A program made the position numbers and the translations under genes. A DNA stretch of 64,000 nucleotides from Owenia fusiformis (taxonomy: Eukaryota; Annelida; Polychaeta; Sabellida; Oweniidae). Below, piece after piece: positions 24,336-36,060 of the stretch. Within the stretch, counting starts at the first letter, position 1. Every line of letters begins with the position of its first letter. The notes under the pieces are model-generated. The model had not been told where the DNA came from. It saw only the letters and a list, made by a program, of their open reading frames with translations, and did not search any database. The stretch is taken from assembly GCA_903813345.2 (NCBI GenBank), contig CAIIXF020000010.1:20285181-20349180 (forward strand), read 5' to 3'.

Positions 24336-27300
24336 ATGGGGAAAAAGAAGAATGAAGCACGTTATCTCAGAGTTCAACCAACTGGCCCCAAAGAGCCTGT
24401 GAAAGCTGGATGTTACAATAATCCCAATGCTGCAAAGTTTAGAATTATTCATCTTTCCGACACACATTTATGTCATAATGACTACTTAGACATGATTCCT
24501 GATGGAGATATCCTTGTTCATACTGGAGACTTTTCTCATTTAAACATATTGCGCTATGTACGCAAGGAAAATGACATGAAAAATACAATGAAAGAACTAG
24601 ATGCATTTTTTGCTAAGCTACCTCATAAGTTTAAATTCTTCATAGCTGGCAATCATGAAATAACACTAGATACCTTTAAAAGAGATGAAATACAGCAACA
24701 TCTAACAAATGGCGTCTACCTGTATCGCAATTCAGCAGAAATTGATGGAGTAAAGTTCTATGGTGATCCATGTACTAATATCCGTGGCAACAGTTATGCA
24801 AGAGCATATGCTATACATGGACACCTCCTCTCTGGGCGCTGGAAGGCCATAGATGATGATGTTGATGTGCTGTTGACACATATGCCTCCATATGGACTTC
24901 AAGGTATTAAAGAGGCAATGCTTTATAACTTTCTTAAAATAAATATATTTGTCAATTGTTTGAAAATTCCTTTGGCTAAATTGGGCTAAATGTGACCCCA
25001 AAAACTGCCACCCTCTAATTTTGAAGTAACTTTCTCAAATATGATGGTATCTTTAGGATTATTTTGTGTAGATAGAGAAAACAGAGTCATAGAACTTATA
25101 TTACATCGTCTAAAAATGTTCAAAACTGCCATTTTCTAAAATTGAGAATTCTGCCTATTTGAGTCATTGCTGGATTACTTTCATTAGAACAATAGTAATA
25201 TCTATTTATTTTTCTAAAAGACAGATTTCTTAACACACATTTTTGAGTGGTTTTGTGTCAGAGAATGCCTCCATTGAAGATATGATATATTTCTAAATCT
25301 CTAAGTCGTAGATGCTATGTAAGTACACCTATGTTTCAAGCAAAAATCATGAAGATTCCTTCATAGTTGAGAAAGTTATTGCAAAACTAGTGGTTATTGT
25401 TTTTTGTCACCCTGTATTTGAATATACACCTTGTTAATTAACTTCAAAATTTTTTATTTGGGGACAATATGATATGGGCAAGTTACAATTTTCGTTTAAA
25501 GAGAGTCTTGCTTATAATTAGTAACATTTCTTCATTATATTGGTCCAATTATTTTGTAAACATTAGGCAAGTACTACAAACAATGCCAAGCTCAAACAGA
25601 ATAAACTCTGAAAAAAGAGAAAAAAGACTGAGATCAAAAACACTGTCAACAGAAGAGCCTCTTAAATTACCTGATACTAAAAAGTCTAAAAAGCAGATAA
25701 AAAACACAGATGCTATGTCTAACTTAGAGACACTAGATCCTGAAACAATAGTATCTGATTCAGATCTTGAAAAGTTGTCTGATGCCTCAAACTCAGTGCT
25801 TTTTATTGAACTTTCTAAAATGAAAGTTGATATACAAATCATGAAGGAAGAACATTCAAATGAATTAAAACTACTGAAAGAAACTGTCCTAAATCAAGAC
25901 GCTGACATTAAATCGTTAAAACTCGACAATAAGGACTTAAGAGATAGGCTTCTCTTTGCAGAAGGAAGAGCAGAAAGATCCGAGAAAGAACTTGCAGATA
26001 CACAAGACGAAGTTATGAGCCTGAAGGACCGATCTATGCGAGACAATTTATTATTCTTCAAAATTCCAGAGATCAAAGATGAGTCGTCAACTGATACAAG
26101 AAGAATACTGAATGAATTCTTGAAAAATGATCTAAAAATTGAAGATGAGATTATGATTGATAGGGTACACAGGATCGGACAACAGAAGCAAGACCTTTAT
26201 CCAAGAAGTATCGTTGCCAAATTTAATCCTTATAAGGGTAAGGAATTAGTCCTTGCCAATGCATGGCGGCTAAAAGGAAGTGGCAAATTCATAACAGAAC
26301 AGCATCCTAAGCCTCAGATTGAAAAACAGCGATATATGTATGAAACAAAGAAGCAAATCCTACAAGAGAATCCTGACGTAAGATGCACCATCACTAAGGA
26401 TAAAATGTTGGTGAATGGTAGATTGATATATCCCCTCAAGACCCCTATCTCTAACTCTGATACTGTCCAAGATGCCCTTGACACTAATCTGAAAAATGGT
26501 CCAGTGGTGACAGGCGCTGGAGGGTCTTACCAAGTACATATAGCCAGAGTGCAAAACCTGACTGATGTGAAACCAGCGCTTTTGAAGCATGCGGTGATCC
26601 ATATGTTGCAAAAGCTACAAACAATAGCTATGCATTTGTGATCAAAAATGGTGCCAGGAAATATTATGATTTTCAAGATGATGGAGACAATGGTATGGGA
26701 CGTACAATCAGGAATACAATTGCAGAACTTGACCTCTCAGATACAATGATCATAATATCACGATGGGACAATGGTCGATATGATCCTGAAAAATGGAAAC
26801 TTGTCTCAAAACTTATCAAAGACAAAATAGGTGACAATTAGCCTTTTTGATTTATCAACGTAGTTCTATCAAAACACCTGGTATGCTTTCTGGAATAATC
26901 CATTCCAGCAACAAAACATTGAACATTTACTATTAATTCACCATTTATATTCTAAAAGTTTTTAATTGCAAGGGAAAATTGGAAACTTTCCAGATTTTGT
27001 ATAATGCTCTATTCAGACACGATAAACATAGTTTTTCAAGCACATGTATTACATACGGTTATTTAACCTTTTTCCCCTGCATTTATAACTTGATGAATCT
27101 ACTTGTATTTTTGATTCTGCGCTTTCTTTGAAAGTGGTAAACAGGAACATTTACACATTATAATTTACTCACCATTTACAATTGCCCTTGCATTTGTTTT
27201 TCACTTTTCATGAGGAAATGTTTTGATCAAATTGCCCTTGCAATTGTTTTTTCACTTGATTTCTCATGTAAATGTTTTTGATCAAATTGCCCTTGCAACT

Positions 27301-30300
27301 GTTTACTTTTGTCGAGGAAATGAACTGATCGAATTGCCCTTGCAATTGTTTATTTATTTTTCTAATATCTTACTATTAATCTTTAGACTGGGGTGTATTG
27401 CATAATAAACTCTTACATTGCAATTGCTATTCACTTTTCATGAGAAAATGTGTTGATCAAATTGCTTTTTCTTTTATTTCTCCAGAAAATGTTTCTGATC
27501 AGATTGCCCTTGCAATTGTTCTTCACTTTTCTCCAGGAAATGTGTTGATCAAATTGTCCTCGCAATTATTTTTCACTTACTTCTCGGGAAATGTTTTTGA
27601 TCAAATTACCCTTGCAGTTGTTGTTTACTTTTCTTGAGGAAATGAATTGATCAAATTGTCCTTGCAATTGTTTATTTATTTTTTTTTCATATTTCTCCAT
27701 TAATTTAAAGTGTTATTTAGCTCGCTATTGTATTTTGGTAATCATTTTCAATACTAAACTATGTTCCATTATACAAATTACTATTCACTTTTCTGCCTTT
27801 ATGGCAAATATCTTTTAATTTCCATTTTTGCATCTGTAGCAGTTATCTCGAGCCAAGAGATGCTCAATATGCTGCTATTTCTTGTTCATATTTCTGCAAG
27901 CAAGTCACTTGCTCCCCTTTATTTTTATTCGTTATTTTCTTTCGTTACTTTAGGATCAAAGAATGAATTCGAACTGTTGACATTCAAAGCATTTTATATT
28001 GATAAAGGAAGCATTTACCCATATTTATATAAGGAAAAAATGACTATTCAACTTTCAATGCAATTTGAACTTGACACTGGCTAACTTTTTAAAAGACCTT
28101 CCATTTTATTCATGTTCTAACATTGATTTTTTGGATTTAGCAAATGGACTTGATCATTATGATAATCTTCTATTAAATCCACTTGACTTTGATACACATT
28201 TAGCCACGGAAGATCAGTTTAACAACGTTCAAACTCAAATGCATAGCATTTCTGAACAGTGTAATTTTGATAATATTGACAAATTAAACTCAACAATTAA
28301 ATATGACTCATTTTCTTTACTTCATCTGAACATGAGAAGTTTACCAAAGAATAACTGGAAATTTGAAATGTTTAACTCTCTTAGTAAAAATTCTTTTTCT
28401 GTCATTGCAATGTCAGAAACCTGGTTAACAGAATCATCTGAAAAGCAATTTACATTAGATGGATATAATACTGTATTTGATTCGAGGAAACTTTCAAGAG
28501 GTGGCGGGGTTTGCCTCCATATTGCAAATAATTACAATTTCATTGAAAGATCTGATCTTAAATTAAACTCTGATAAATGTGAATCTGTTTCCATAGAAAT
28601 CAAACAAAATAAAGGGAAAAATATTTTGGTATCAGCTATTTATAAGCCACCTAATTTTAACCTACATGAATTTAATAATCTTTTTAATTCACTCTTAGAG
28701 AAAATGGCATCTGAAAATAAGTTTGCCTATATTTTAGGGGACTTTAATGTTCTGAAATCAAATGAACATGACCTTACAAATGACTTTTTGTGTAACTTGT
28801 ATACTAATAATTTTATGCCTTTAATTTATAGACCTACAAGAATCACTAGTAAATGTGCTACATTAATTGATAACATTTTTACCAATGCAAATAATATCAC
28901 CCAATCTGGTATAATTTTATATGATATATCAGATCATTTTCCAATATATGCTGTAAGTAATAATAATGAAACACCTAAAATTAAAAAGAAAAAGATTCAA
29001 TATCGAATAATAAATGATGAAAATTGTTCCAAACTCCAAAATGAGGTCGCAAATATTAATTGGCAAGAAATACTTGATCCAAATTGTGTGAATAATGCAT
29101 ATAACTCCTTCATTGAGATTTTTACTGATATTTATAATAAATGTCTACCAAACAGATCCAGAATAATTAAAACCTATAATGATCATAAAAAACCTTGGAT
29201 TTCTCTCGGGATCATTATCTCAGCTAAATATAAAAACAAACTTTTTATAAAATATAAAAAGAATCCTACTCTAGAAAACAATGCAATATATACACGATAT
29301 AAAAATAAGCTTAACCATGTCATTAGAAATGCAGAAAAATCATATTACAGAAATAAATTTGAGACAAATAAAGGCAATATAAAGAAATCTTGGAATGTAA
29401 TTAACTCTATCTTAAACAGAAATCCAAATCAATCTAATATCAACGATACATTTGATCTTGAAAATAGACAAATCACAGATGGTCTCGACATAGCTAAGAA
29501 TTTCAATAATTTTTTTAGTTCAATTGGTCATAAACTTGCAAAAAAGATAAACAATGATCTAGATCCAATGGTAAATTTAAAGAAAACTAATTCAAATAAT
29601 AACTCAATATTTTTAACACCTATTACTGAAACTGATGTCATGGCCCAATTAAAATCTTTAAAAGACTCTGCTGCATCTATAGATGATATAGAACCCAGAG
29701 TAGTGAAAACACTGAATGAATCTTTATCAATTCCTCTTACTCAGATATTCAATTTATCAATAACTACTGGTACATTTCCTGATGCATTAAAAATAGCTAG
29801 AGTAATTCCAATTTATAAGAAAGGCCTTAAAGATAAATTCAACAACTATAGACCAATATCAATTCTCAGTGTATTTTCTAAAGTGCTTGAAAAAATTGTT
29901 CATGTAAAAGTGAAAACTTTTTTAGAAAAATATGAAATTTTATATTTACAACAATATGGTTTCAGGAAGAAGCACTCAACTTATATGGCACTTTTAAATT
30001 TCATTGAAAATATTCGTAGGGCACTAGATATCGGGGAAACTAGCATTGGGATATACATTGATTTGACTAAGGCTTTTGATACAGTGGATCACAAAATATT
30101 ATTACAAAAACTTGAATTTTATGGTATTCGTGGAACAGCTCTTTCCTGGTTCAAAAGTTATCTCGAAAATCGAATTATGGTCACAGAAATTGTTAAGAAA
30201 GATGTCTTGATTGATCAATTTACAACTACAGATATGAGATATAGATCCGGTAAAAATAAAGTTGAATATGGTGTCCCTCAAGGTTCAGTCATAGGTCCCC

Positions 30301-32237
30301 TCTTGTTTATAATATTTATAAATGACATACATTTAATATCAAACAAACTAAACTTTGTCTTATATGCTGATGATACTAATATCCTACTTACCAATAAAAA
30401 TTTTGAAACTCTAGTCTCAGATATGAATGCTGAATTAAAAACTGTTTCTAACTGGATGAAATCTAATAAATTAACTCTTAATGTAGAAAAAACAAAATAT
30501 ATGATATTTAATAAAAAGAAAGATCCTAATAAAAACAATATTGTTCTCAAAATTAATGAACAACCTATAGAAGAAGTTAAAGAAATCAATTTTCTAGGTG
30601 TCATTATTGATTCAAAGCTGAATTGGTCATCTCACATAAATGCTATCTGTACAAAAATTTCTAACTTGATAGGCCTTCTCTACAAGACTAGACATAGACT
30701 GACTTTAAATACAATGACCACTATCTATTACTCCATGATATATTCCTACTTAAGCTATTGTAACCTTTTATGGGGAAATGCCATAAAAACTCTTATTCAA
30801 AAATTGTATGTTCTGCAAAAGAAATTCTTGAGAGTGATGACCTATTCTGATCGTCTAGCTCCTTCAGGACCTCTCTTTTCAAAACTGAAAATATTGAATA
30901 TATTTGACATCCATAAACTACAAACCGCTAGTTTTGTTCAGAAAACTGTTTCAGAATCACCAGAATTTCCTTTTCAAAAGTTCAAACATTTATTTGTTCC
31001 AGGAACAGCAATTCATAATCATGACACGAGAATTAATAAGAATTTAACTGTTAAAAAATTCAGAACAGAAATTGGAAGAAAATCAATTGAAACAAGTGGC
31101 CCATTACTTTACAATACTCTTTCACTTGATCTCAAAAAGTCAAAACATATCAAATCATTTGAACGAAAGTTAAAGTTTGATTTGCTAAGCCATTATTAAA
31201 TCTTCTTTGAAAAATGCTTTCTTCTCATTACTTGTATTTTATTGTGATGCATTTTATGCTTTGTCATTTTTTTTGTTTCCATATAACCTGACTGTTAATT
31301 TAATAAATGCTATATTGTATTAGTTAAACATGGAACTTATACACCCCTCGGGGTGTCTTTTCATGTCAATGTAAAATACTGTATTTGAAACATTTGAAAT
31401 AAAGTGAATTGAAAAAAAATTAGCTGCTTTAAGTTAAGTTTAATCACTGTGTTATTAGAAACTACAAGATATACAGACTATTTATTGAAGTTAATTGGAG
31501 ATTGAAAAATATCAAATGTGATTTGTGAAGGATCGGCAAAATTGTGATGCAATTTTTTTCACTCCAAAACCTTGATAAAAAGTAGAATACATGTACAGTA
31601 TGTGTGATTGTTATTGGGTCAACCAGTTCTGTTTTATTATTGAATACTGTAACAAATGGTTGCCAATATAGGATTGCCATCTAGAGGTCAATGAAACTCA
31701 ATTATTTAACATTGTTATCTGGTTTCAGACAGTAAAGGTGGATGTCAAGATCTGAGAAATGAAGTCCTAACAAGAATCAAGTAAGTGTTTTTATGTAACT
31801 ACACCTATTTAAAATTTTGATATGTTCTGTTCAAAAATTCCATATTTGTTATGGACATATGAAATTACTTGAAACTAGCTACGTGGTATCATAGGTTGCA
31901 TTATAAAATTTTCCAAACATCAGTACTTAGAAGACTTAGAAGTACTTAAAAGTTTGCAACGTGAATTAATGATTTGCATTCAAATAATTCCTCTGTTTTC
32001 TCCAGGCCAAAGGTTCACATGTTTGGTCACATGCATAGTGGTAACGGGATAACATTCCACGACGACATTTGTTTCTCCAATGGCGCAATGCACACGATTC
32101 ACTCTCCCAACGTGATAGACCTTTACTATGAAAGACCCAAGGATGCACCTGATGTATCGGAGATTGAGGTTAAAGTTCACCCAAGTGATAAAATAGATAA
32201 CTCAACTGGCCCTGAGGCAAAATGTAGCATTATGTGA
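24336..32237 (+). CDS. MPPED-like metallophosphoesterase, three coding exons
   Basis: A calcineurin-like metallophosphoesterase of the MPPED1/MPPED2 type; family members hydrolyse phosphodiesters using two metals. Coding exons are 24336-24903 (after an acceptor TTTTCAG at 24330, so a 5' non-coding exon exists upstream), 31729-31780 and 32006-32237. They join in phase to 283 residues. Metal-site motifs are all present: SDTH (D42, H44), GDF (D65), GNHE (N106, H107), THMPP (H182) and GHMH (H215, H217). The intact GHMH is notable, because mammalian MPPED2 is known for a substituted residue at this motif. The protein ends AKCSIM, a CaaX-type prenylation box (C280). Intron 1 is 6.8 kb because a MITE and a LINE lie in it. 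The likely polyadenylation signal is AATAAA at 32775-32780. Confidence 0.93.
24989..25414. mobile_element. TA-flanked MITE next to the LINE
   Basis: Inverted arms of about 80-90 bp, diverged (both contain AATAACTTTCTCAA or a close variant), bounded by TA at 24987-24988 and 25415-25416. The right end is the complement of CAGGGTGACAAAAAA; the left end is more decayed. Non-coding. It lies in MPPED intron 1, immediately before the LINE. Confidence 0.6.
25583..26841 (+). CDS. LINE ORF1 protein, with one frameshift
   Basis: The likely start is ATG 25583 (MPSSNRINSEKREKRLRS). There is a basic N-terminus, then a coiled coil (about residues 70-150, heptads through ELKLLKETVLNQDADIKSLK), then an L1-ORF1-like RNA-binding region containing RDNLLFFKIPEIKDE, DRVHRIGQ and PRSIVAKF. 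The frame is open to 26641, but the sequence that continues the protein lies in another frame that ends at 26841 and includes YYDFQDDGDNGMGR, RWDNGRYDPEKW and KLIKDK. One frameshift near 26570 therefore separates the C-terminal roughly 90 codons, by decay or by an unusual read-through. It binds LINE RNA in the ribonucleoprotein particle. Confidence 0.8.
27190..27690 (+). repeat. Minisatellite in the LINE inter-ORF spacer
   Basis: About eight diverged copies of a 50-70 bp unit built around TGATCAAATTGCCCTTGCAA and TTTCACTTTTCATGAGGAAA. It fills much of the 1.2-kb gap between ORF1 and ORF2. The open frames across it are repeat shadows, not genes. Confidence 0.8.
28065..31199 (+). CDS. LINE ORF2: APE endonuclease and reverse transcriptase (1,044 aa)
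   Basis: An uninterrupted frame. The APE-type endonuclease spans about residues 80-295, with LLHLNMRSL, SETWL (about 114), GDFN (about 224), a TLIDNIF motif and SDHFP (about 288). A linker is followed by the reverse transcriptase at about 520-800: NNYRPISILSVFSKVLEK, QYGFRKKHST, the motif A aspartate in YIDLTKAFDTVDH (about 665), GVPQGSVIGPLLF and the catalytic YADD (about 767). The C-terminus is basic. It nicks target DNA and primes reverse transcription at the nick. No stop or frameshift was seen, so the enzyme is potentially functional. The first Met used is the frame's first; a later start is possible. Confidence 0.95.
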   Translation: MNLTLANFLKDLPFYSCSNIDFLDLANGLDHYDNLLLNPLDFDTHLATEDQFNNVQTQMHSISEQCNFDNIDKLNSTIKYDSFSLLHLNMRSLPKNNWKFEMFNSLSKNSFSVIAMSETWLTESSEKQFTLDGYNTVFDSRKLSRGGGVCLHIANNYNFIERSDLKLNSDKCESVSIEIKQNKGKNILVSAIYKPPNFNLHEFNNLFNSLLEKMASENKFAYILGDFNVLKSNEHDLTNDFLCNLYTNNFMPLIYRPTRITSKCATLIDNIFTNANNITQSGIILYDISDHFPIYAVSNNNETPKIKKKKIQYRIINDENCSKLQNEVANINWQEILDPNCVNNAYNSFIEIFTDIYNKCLPNRSRIIKTYNDHKKPWISLGIIISAKYKNKLFIKYKKNPTLENNAIYTRYKNKLNHVIRNAEKSYYRNKFETNKGNIKKSWNVINSILNRNPNQSNINDTFDLENRQITDGLDIAKNFNNFFSSIGHKLAKKINNDLDPMVNLKKTNSNNNSIFLTPITETDVMAQLKSLKDSAASIDDIEPRVVKTLNESLSIPLTQIFNLSITTGTFPDALKIARVIPIYKKGLKDKFNNYRPISILSVFSKVLEKIVHVKVKTFLEKYEILYLQQYGFRKKHSTYMALLNFIENIRRALDIGETSIGIYIDLTKAFDTVDHKILLQKLEFYGIRGTALSWFKSYLENRIMVTEIVKKDVLIDQFTTTDMRYRSGKNKVEYGVPQGSVIGPLLFIIFINDIHLISNKLNFVLYADDTNILLTNKNFETLVSDMNAELKTVSNWMKSNKLTLNVEKTKYMIFNKKKDPNKNNIVLKINEQPIEEVKEINFLGVIIDSKLNWSSHINAICTKISNLIGLLYKTRHRLTLNTMTTIYYSMIYSYLSYCNLLWGNAIKTLIQKLYVLQKKFLRVMTYSDRLAPSGPLFSKLKILNIFDIHKLQTASFVQKTVSESPEFPFQKFKHLFVPGTAIHNHDTRINKNLTVKKFRTEIGRKSIETSGPLLYNTLSLDLKKSKHIKSFERKLKFDLLSHY

Positions 32238-34037
32238 AATAACACAGACTTGAAGAAAGATGATCAGAATATCAGTATTAGATAGGGGATGATGCCTAAT
32301 TGTAAACATTTGTGGAAAAATGAAGTCAATAGACTAGATGCGAGTAGAAATAATCTTCATTTACGCTATTAAATATTCAAATTCAGTCAAAGTGTACATG
32401 TAAAAGTACATCCAGGAATGTGGTTTCAAAAATTGTTTATTAACTTTGAAAATTTAATCTCTTTTGAAAATGTGACTTCTAGTTCGGGGAGATTCCCTAT
32501 AGACCCCATGCTATAAATCACAAAAAGTGAAATATCTTTTCTTGTATGGGACAGATAGTATTTTCTTTTACTGGACATATTATATTTTGCATAACAATTA
32601 GATACATATAGAGGGTGATATGAAAATTGATCCACTGATCCACCTGGTGGTGAAACTGGTAACTGCCTACTCACATCTGGGTTATTTTATTATAGTTTAG
32701 TCCCCTCTCTCCCCATATAATGAAATTTGCCTTTTGAATATCAACATTCTTCACTCATGAAATGTCAGTTGCAAAATAAAATTAACTTCCACGACAGTGT
32801 ATACAATTTGACATAATCCCCAACATGTTCTAAAAGAAATTTGTAGATGATTATGAAAAAATTGGGTAAATTTGAAGTAAGTTGAAAAATACCTTTTTGA
32901 CCTTTTTTGACCTTGAGAATGTCAAATCTAATGTCAGATTTGAACTTCTGAGAACTTGTTTTCTACTAGTTATACTTAACTAAAACACCTTTGTGGTGTT
33001 GGTAAACATAAGTCTGTATTACATGTATTTAATACTGAAATTGCAGTAAAACACTCTCTCATAATATAGCCCAAGTTTCATGGGATTTTTATTTGTGGCA
33101 AGACTCTGTTTTCCATGAGAAACAAGACCATGATCATATCATTGTTGCATAAGTACACATAATAATACGGCAACAATTGAAAGATGGCAGCACAATACAT
33201 GTACATACAATATACTTTTAATGAGAAATAAATGCACAATCAGTTTTATTTCATGAGATGAAATATTTTTGTTTCAACAACTTTTACAATGTAGTTTTAT
33301 TTAGCATCTATACATCTTTTACATTATGACTTGTAATTGTAACTGGTGGTGATATTTTGTCACATTAATACATAATTCGAGTCTGAAAGACACACATGAT
33401 CATTTTTTTGTCGTTTCATTGAGTATGTCACTGTTAAAATAAAAGCATTGTTTGGTGTGTAGTAGCATTATGTGGTGTGATTCTAGTCTGTTTACGTGTA
33501 AATTGGTAAAGTATGTACTAGTCTACTTTTTTCATTTTGTAGTTAGACTGTGTAACTGTGCAGTAAGATGTGTGAAATTTTGAATGTTTATGAATGTATT
33601 ACACATATATGAATGTATCACACATATATGGATGTATCACACATATATGAATGTATCACACATACATGAATGTATCACACATATATGAATGTATCACACA
33701 TGTACCATATACAGCAGAGGATCTCAGTTTATATTGATTTTGAATATTTATATGCCTAATAGATTCTATGAACACATGTATGTTTGTTTTAGTTTTCGAT
33801 TTATGCGTGTTCCTAAGACTCTACATGAAATACATTATATTTACATGCATTGTTATATAAATTAATATATACAAATGTAATATATAAAAATTTAGGTTGT
33901 TCTGTGATTGTTTTTTTTTTGTAATCACTATACGCAAAATGCCAGATTCGGACTCTTGCATTAAAGGTATTTTTCAGTTTTTATGCTAGAAAATATGTTT
34001 ATGCTGTATATAGACAAGGTGCATTTTCATCTAGAGG
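32238..34037. other. MPPED 3' region and intergenic
   Basis: Contains the 3' UTR of the MPPED gene, a partial copy of the 2625-3461 repeat family at about 32825-32960 (TTTGAAGTAAGTTGAAAA, GTCAGATTTGAACTTCTGAG), and a tandem repeat of a 19-bp unit GAATGTATCACACATATAT, about six copies at 33591-33703. No further gene is seen. Confidence 0.6.
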
Positions 34038-34896
34038 AAATGTGGTAGGCGTTTAGTGTTAAAAGTGTTCTGACAAGTGTTTCTTTTGTAACTTTTTATG
34101 TTGAATCCAAAAAACCATGTTGGCAAGCTGAAATATGATTATTTAACCCTTAAAATACCATGTTAGTCCCCCTACCCCCAAAATTCACCCCTATCAGGGG
34201 GAAAAAATTTGTCATCCTAAAATAACTTTGATTTTATGGTTTTTGTAAGTGAAATACATGGACATTGTATAAAATAAACATTTAAAGTATGAATGATACG
34301 GATTACACTTAAGAAATTTGAATAAAAGCAAAAAGTATGTACCCCAGGGGGCAAATTTATGACCCATTTTTTACTTTTCGTGTCATAACTTTTTTATTAG
34401 ACAATGATGGATGCTAAAAAAATCCATGTAAAAGGCTTAATACCTGGTCTACTAATCCTGCAAGAATCAAAGTAATTCCTGTGATAATTGCCTTGAAAAA
34501 AATTAGTGAATTTAAGAAAAAATAACATTTATCCCTCTGTGTTCATATATTTGGCATTTTAGAATAAATCTAAAATATAAAACTTATTTTAGCTAAGTTT
34601 TAGGAAGATTTAGGCTTTCTAGCATGTTCAAATATTAAAAATTCATGAAATATGATGTCTAAAATTGATAAGTTATAGTTATACCCTTGGAAGACGCCTA
34701 TAATTTCTTATTTATGAACATATTTGTACCAATATTAGTTTTCTAGCTTAGACAAATAATGTATGATATATCCTGGCTTGGCTTTCTGGTGGTTTGAACA
34801 ATCTAAGTTGTTATCATTGAAAATTCATTCTTAAATCATAGGTCTGCAATCAATTAAATTCAAGTATACCATTAGCCTAGTATCATTCTACTGGTA

Positions 34897-35424
34897 CAGG
34901 GTGTCCAAAAAACAGGACCGAAGAAAAGTTAGTTAACTTTGTCAATCCTGCATATTCTGCCTCAAAACTTCAGAATTATTCAGTTTATTCAATATGAATT
35001 TTGTTGTGAAAGTTTCATGATAATCTGCCTGTGGAGTCAAAAACTACAGTACTTTACAACATATGCCCAATGTGGCCACTTCTCCTCTACATGCACAATC
35101 AAATCTGGCGAAAGAAGTTGTTCAATTGTCCATGGCGTGACTAAAATCTATCTAGAGAAGTAAAACTAGTGTCAGACAAATTCTCAGATGTTCTTCAATT
35201 TTAAGTGGATAGCTTCAATCCATGTTGGTATGTGTAGGAGAGTCATCAACAGCTTCGTTGGCTGGAGTGGTGGCCACATGGGGCATGTGTTGTAAAATGC
35301 TGTAGTTTTAAATTTACTTTATAAGCAGATTATCATTAAATGTTCACAACAAAATCCACATTAAATGAAGTAAATAATTCTGAAATATTAAAGCAAAATA
35401 TGCAAGATTGCCCAAAATAATCAA
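34897..35424. mobile_element. Element nested in the left arm of the palindrome
   Basis: The insertion is absent from the right arm, where the flanking sequence is nearly continuous. The left end is TA then CAGGGTGTCCAAAAAA. Subterminal inverted repeats (for example CAATCCTGCATATT and TGATAATCTGC against complements near the right side) mark a TIR element; its right terminus has lost about 35 bp. Non-coding. It postdates the host element. Confidence 0.6.
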
Positions 35425-36060
35425 CATGAACAAGATATGATTTCATAGATTAGTTTGATATTATGACATATTCCGAGCTGACTCGCTGTTTATTTAAACC
35501 ATCTAAGAGGCTTAATCATTGAAAATCATTACAAATAAAGGTCTAAACAGACAGTATTAAGGTACACTATTAGAATACCCTAATTATTTCCAGGCTTAGA
35601 GTTTATTGGTACCTACTACTGTTTCATAGCTCGGAGGTTTAATATATGATATACCCTGACTAGTTTTTCTGCAGATTTGAACCAATGACAGGTCTAATCA
35701 TTGATTATACTTCATATACTAGGTCTAAAATTGAAGTATTCAATAGAACCCTCTATGAAAATTCAAAAAAAGATTCAAAATGACATTAACCTCAACATTA
35801 GATCTGAATAAGGATTAAAATCCTTCATAGAGCTGAACAGGGATTCTTGCATTGAACTATGTGGTAAAAGGCTCTACAAATTCAATCAACCCTATATATC
35901 CCAAAACCATAATCTAACGTGAAAAGAAACAATGTCTAACATCCCCCCCCTCCAATCGAGAACCAATATCACAATCCCGGACATTTCATTCATACTGAAG
36001 TCATTACAATACATGTTGAAGAAAAATTGAAAAAATTGATAGCCAATACTCATAACACCA

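Larger units (their letters stand above)
25440..31418 (+). mobile_element. Nearly intact non-LTR retrotransposon (LINE, CR1/L2-like)
   Basis: An about 6-kb LINE inserted sense-oriented in MPPED intron 1. It has two coding regions: ORF1 from 25583 and ORF2 28065-31199. A 3' UTR follows with a hairpin, ACACCCC (31341-31347) pairing with GGGGTGT (31350-31356), then AATAAAGTGAATTG and a run of A. The APE endonuclease plus reverse transcriptase, without RNase H, and the 3' hairpin point to the CR1/L2/Jockey part of the LINE tree; the exact clade needs a phylogeny. The left edge is approximate and no target duplication could be fixed. An uninterrupted ORF2 suggests a recent insertion. Confidence 0.93.

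Noticed and set aside
27223-28084. Short frames between LINE ORF1 and ORF2
   Set aside because: They follow the minisatellite period and show no protein-like composition.
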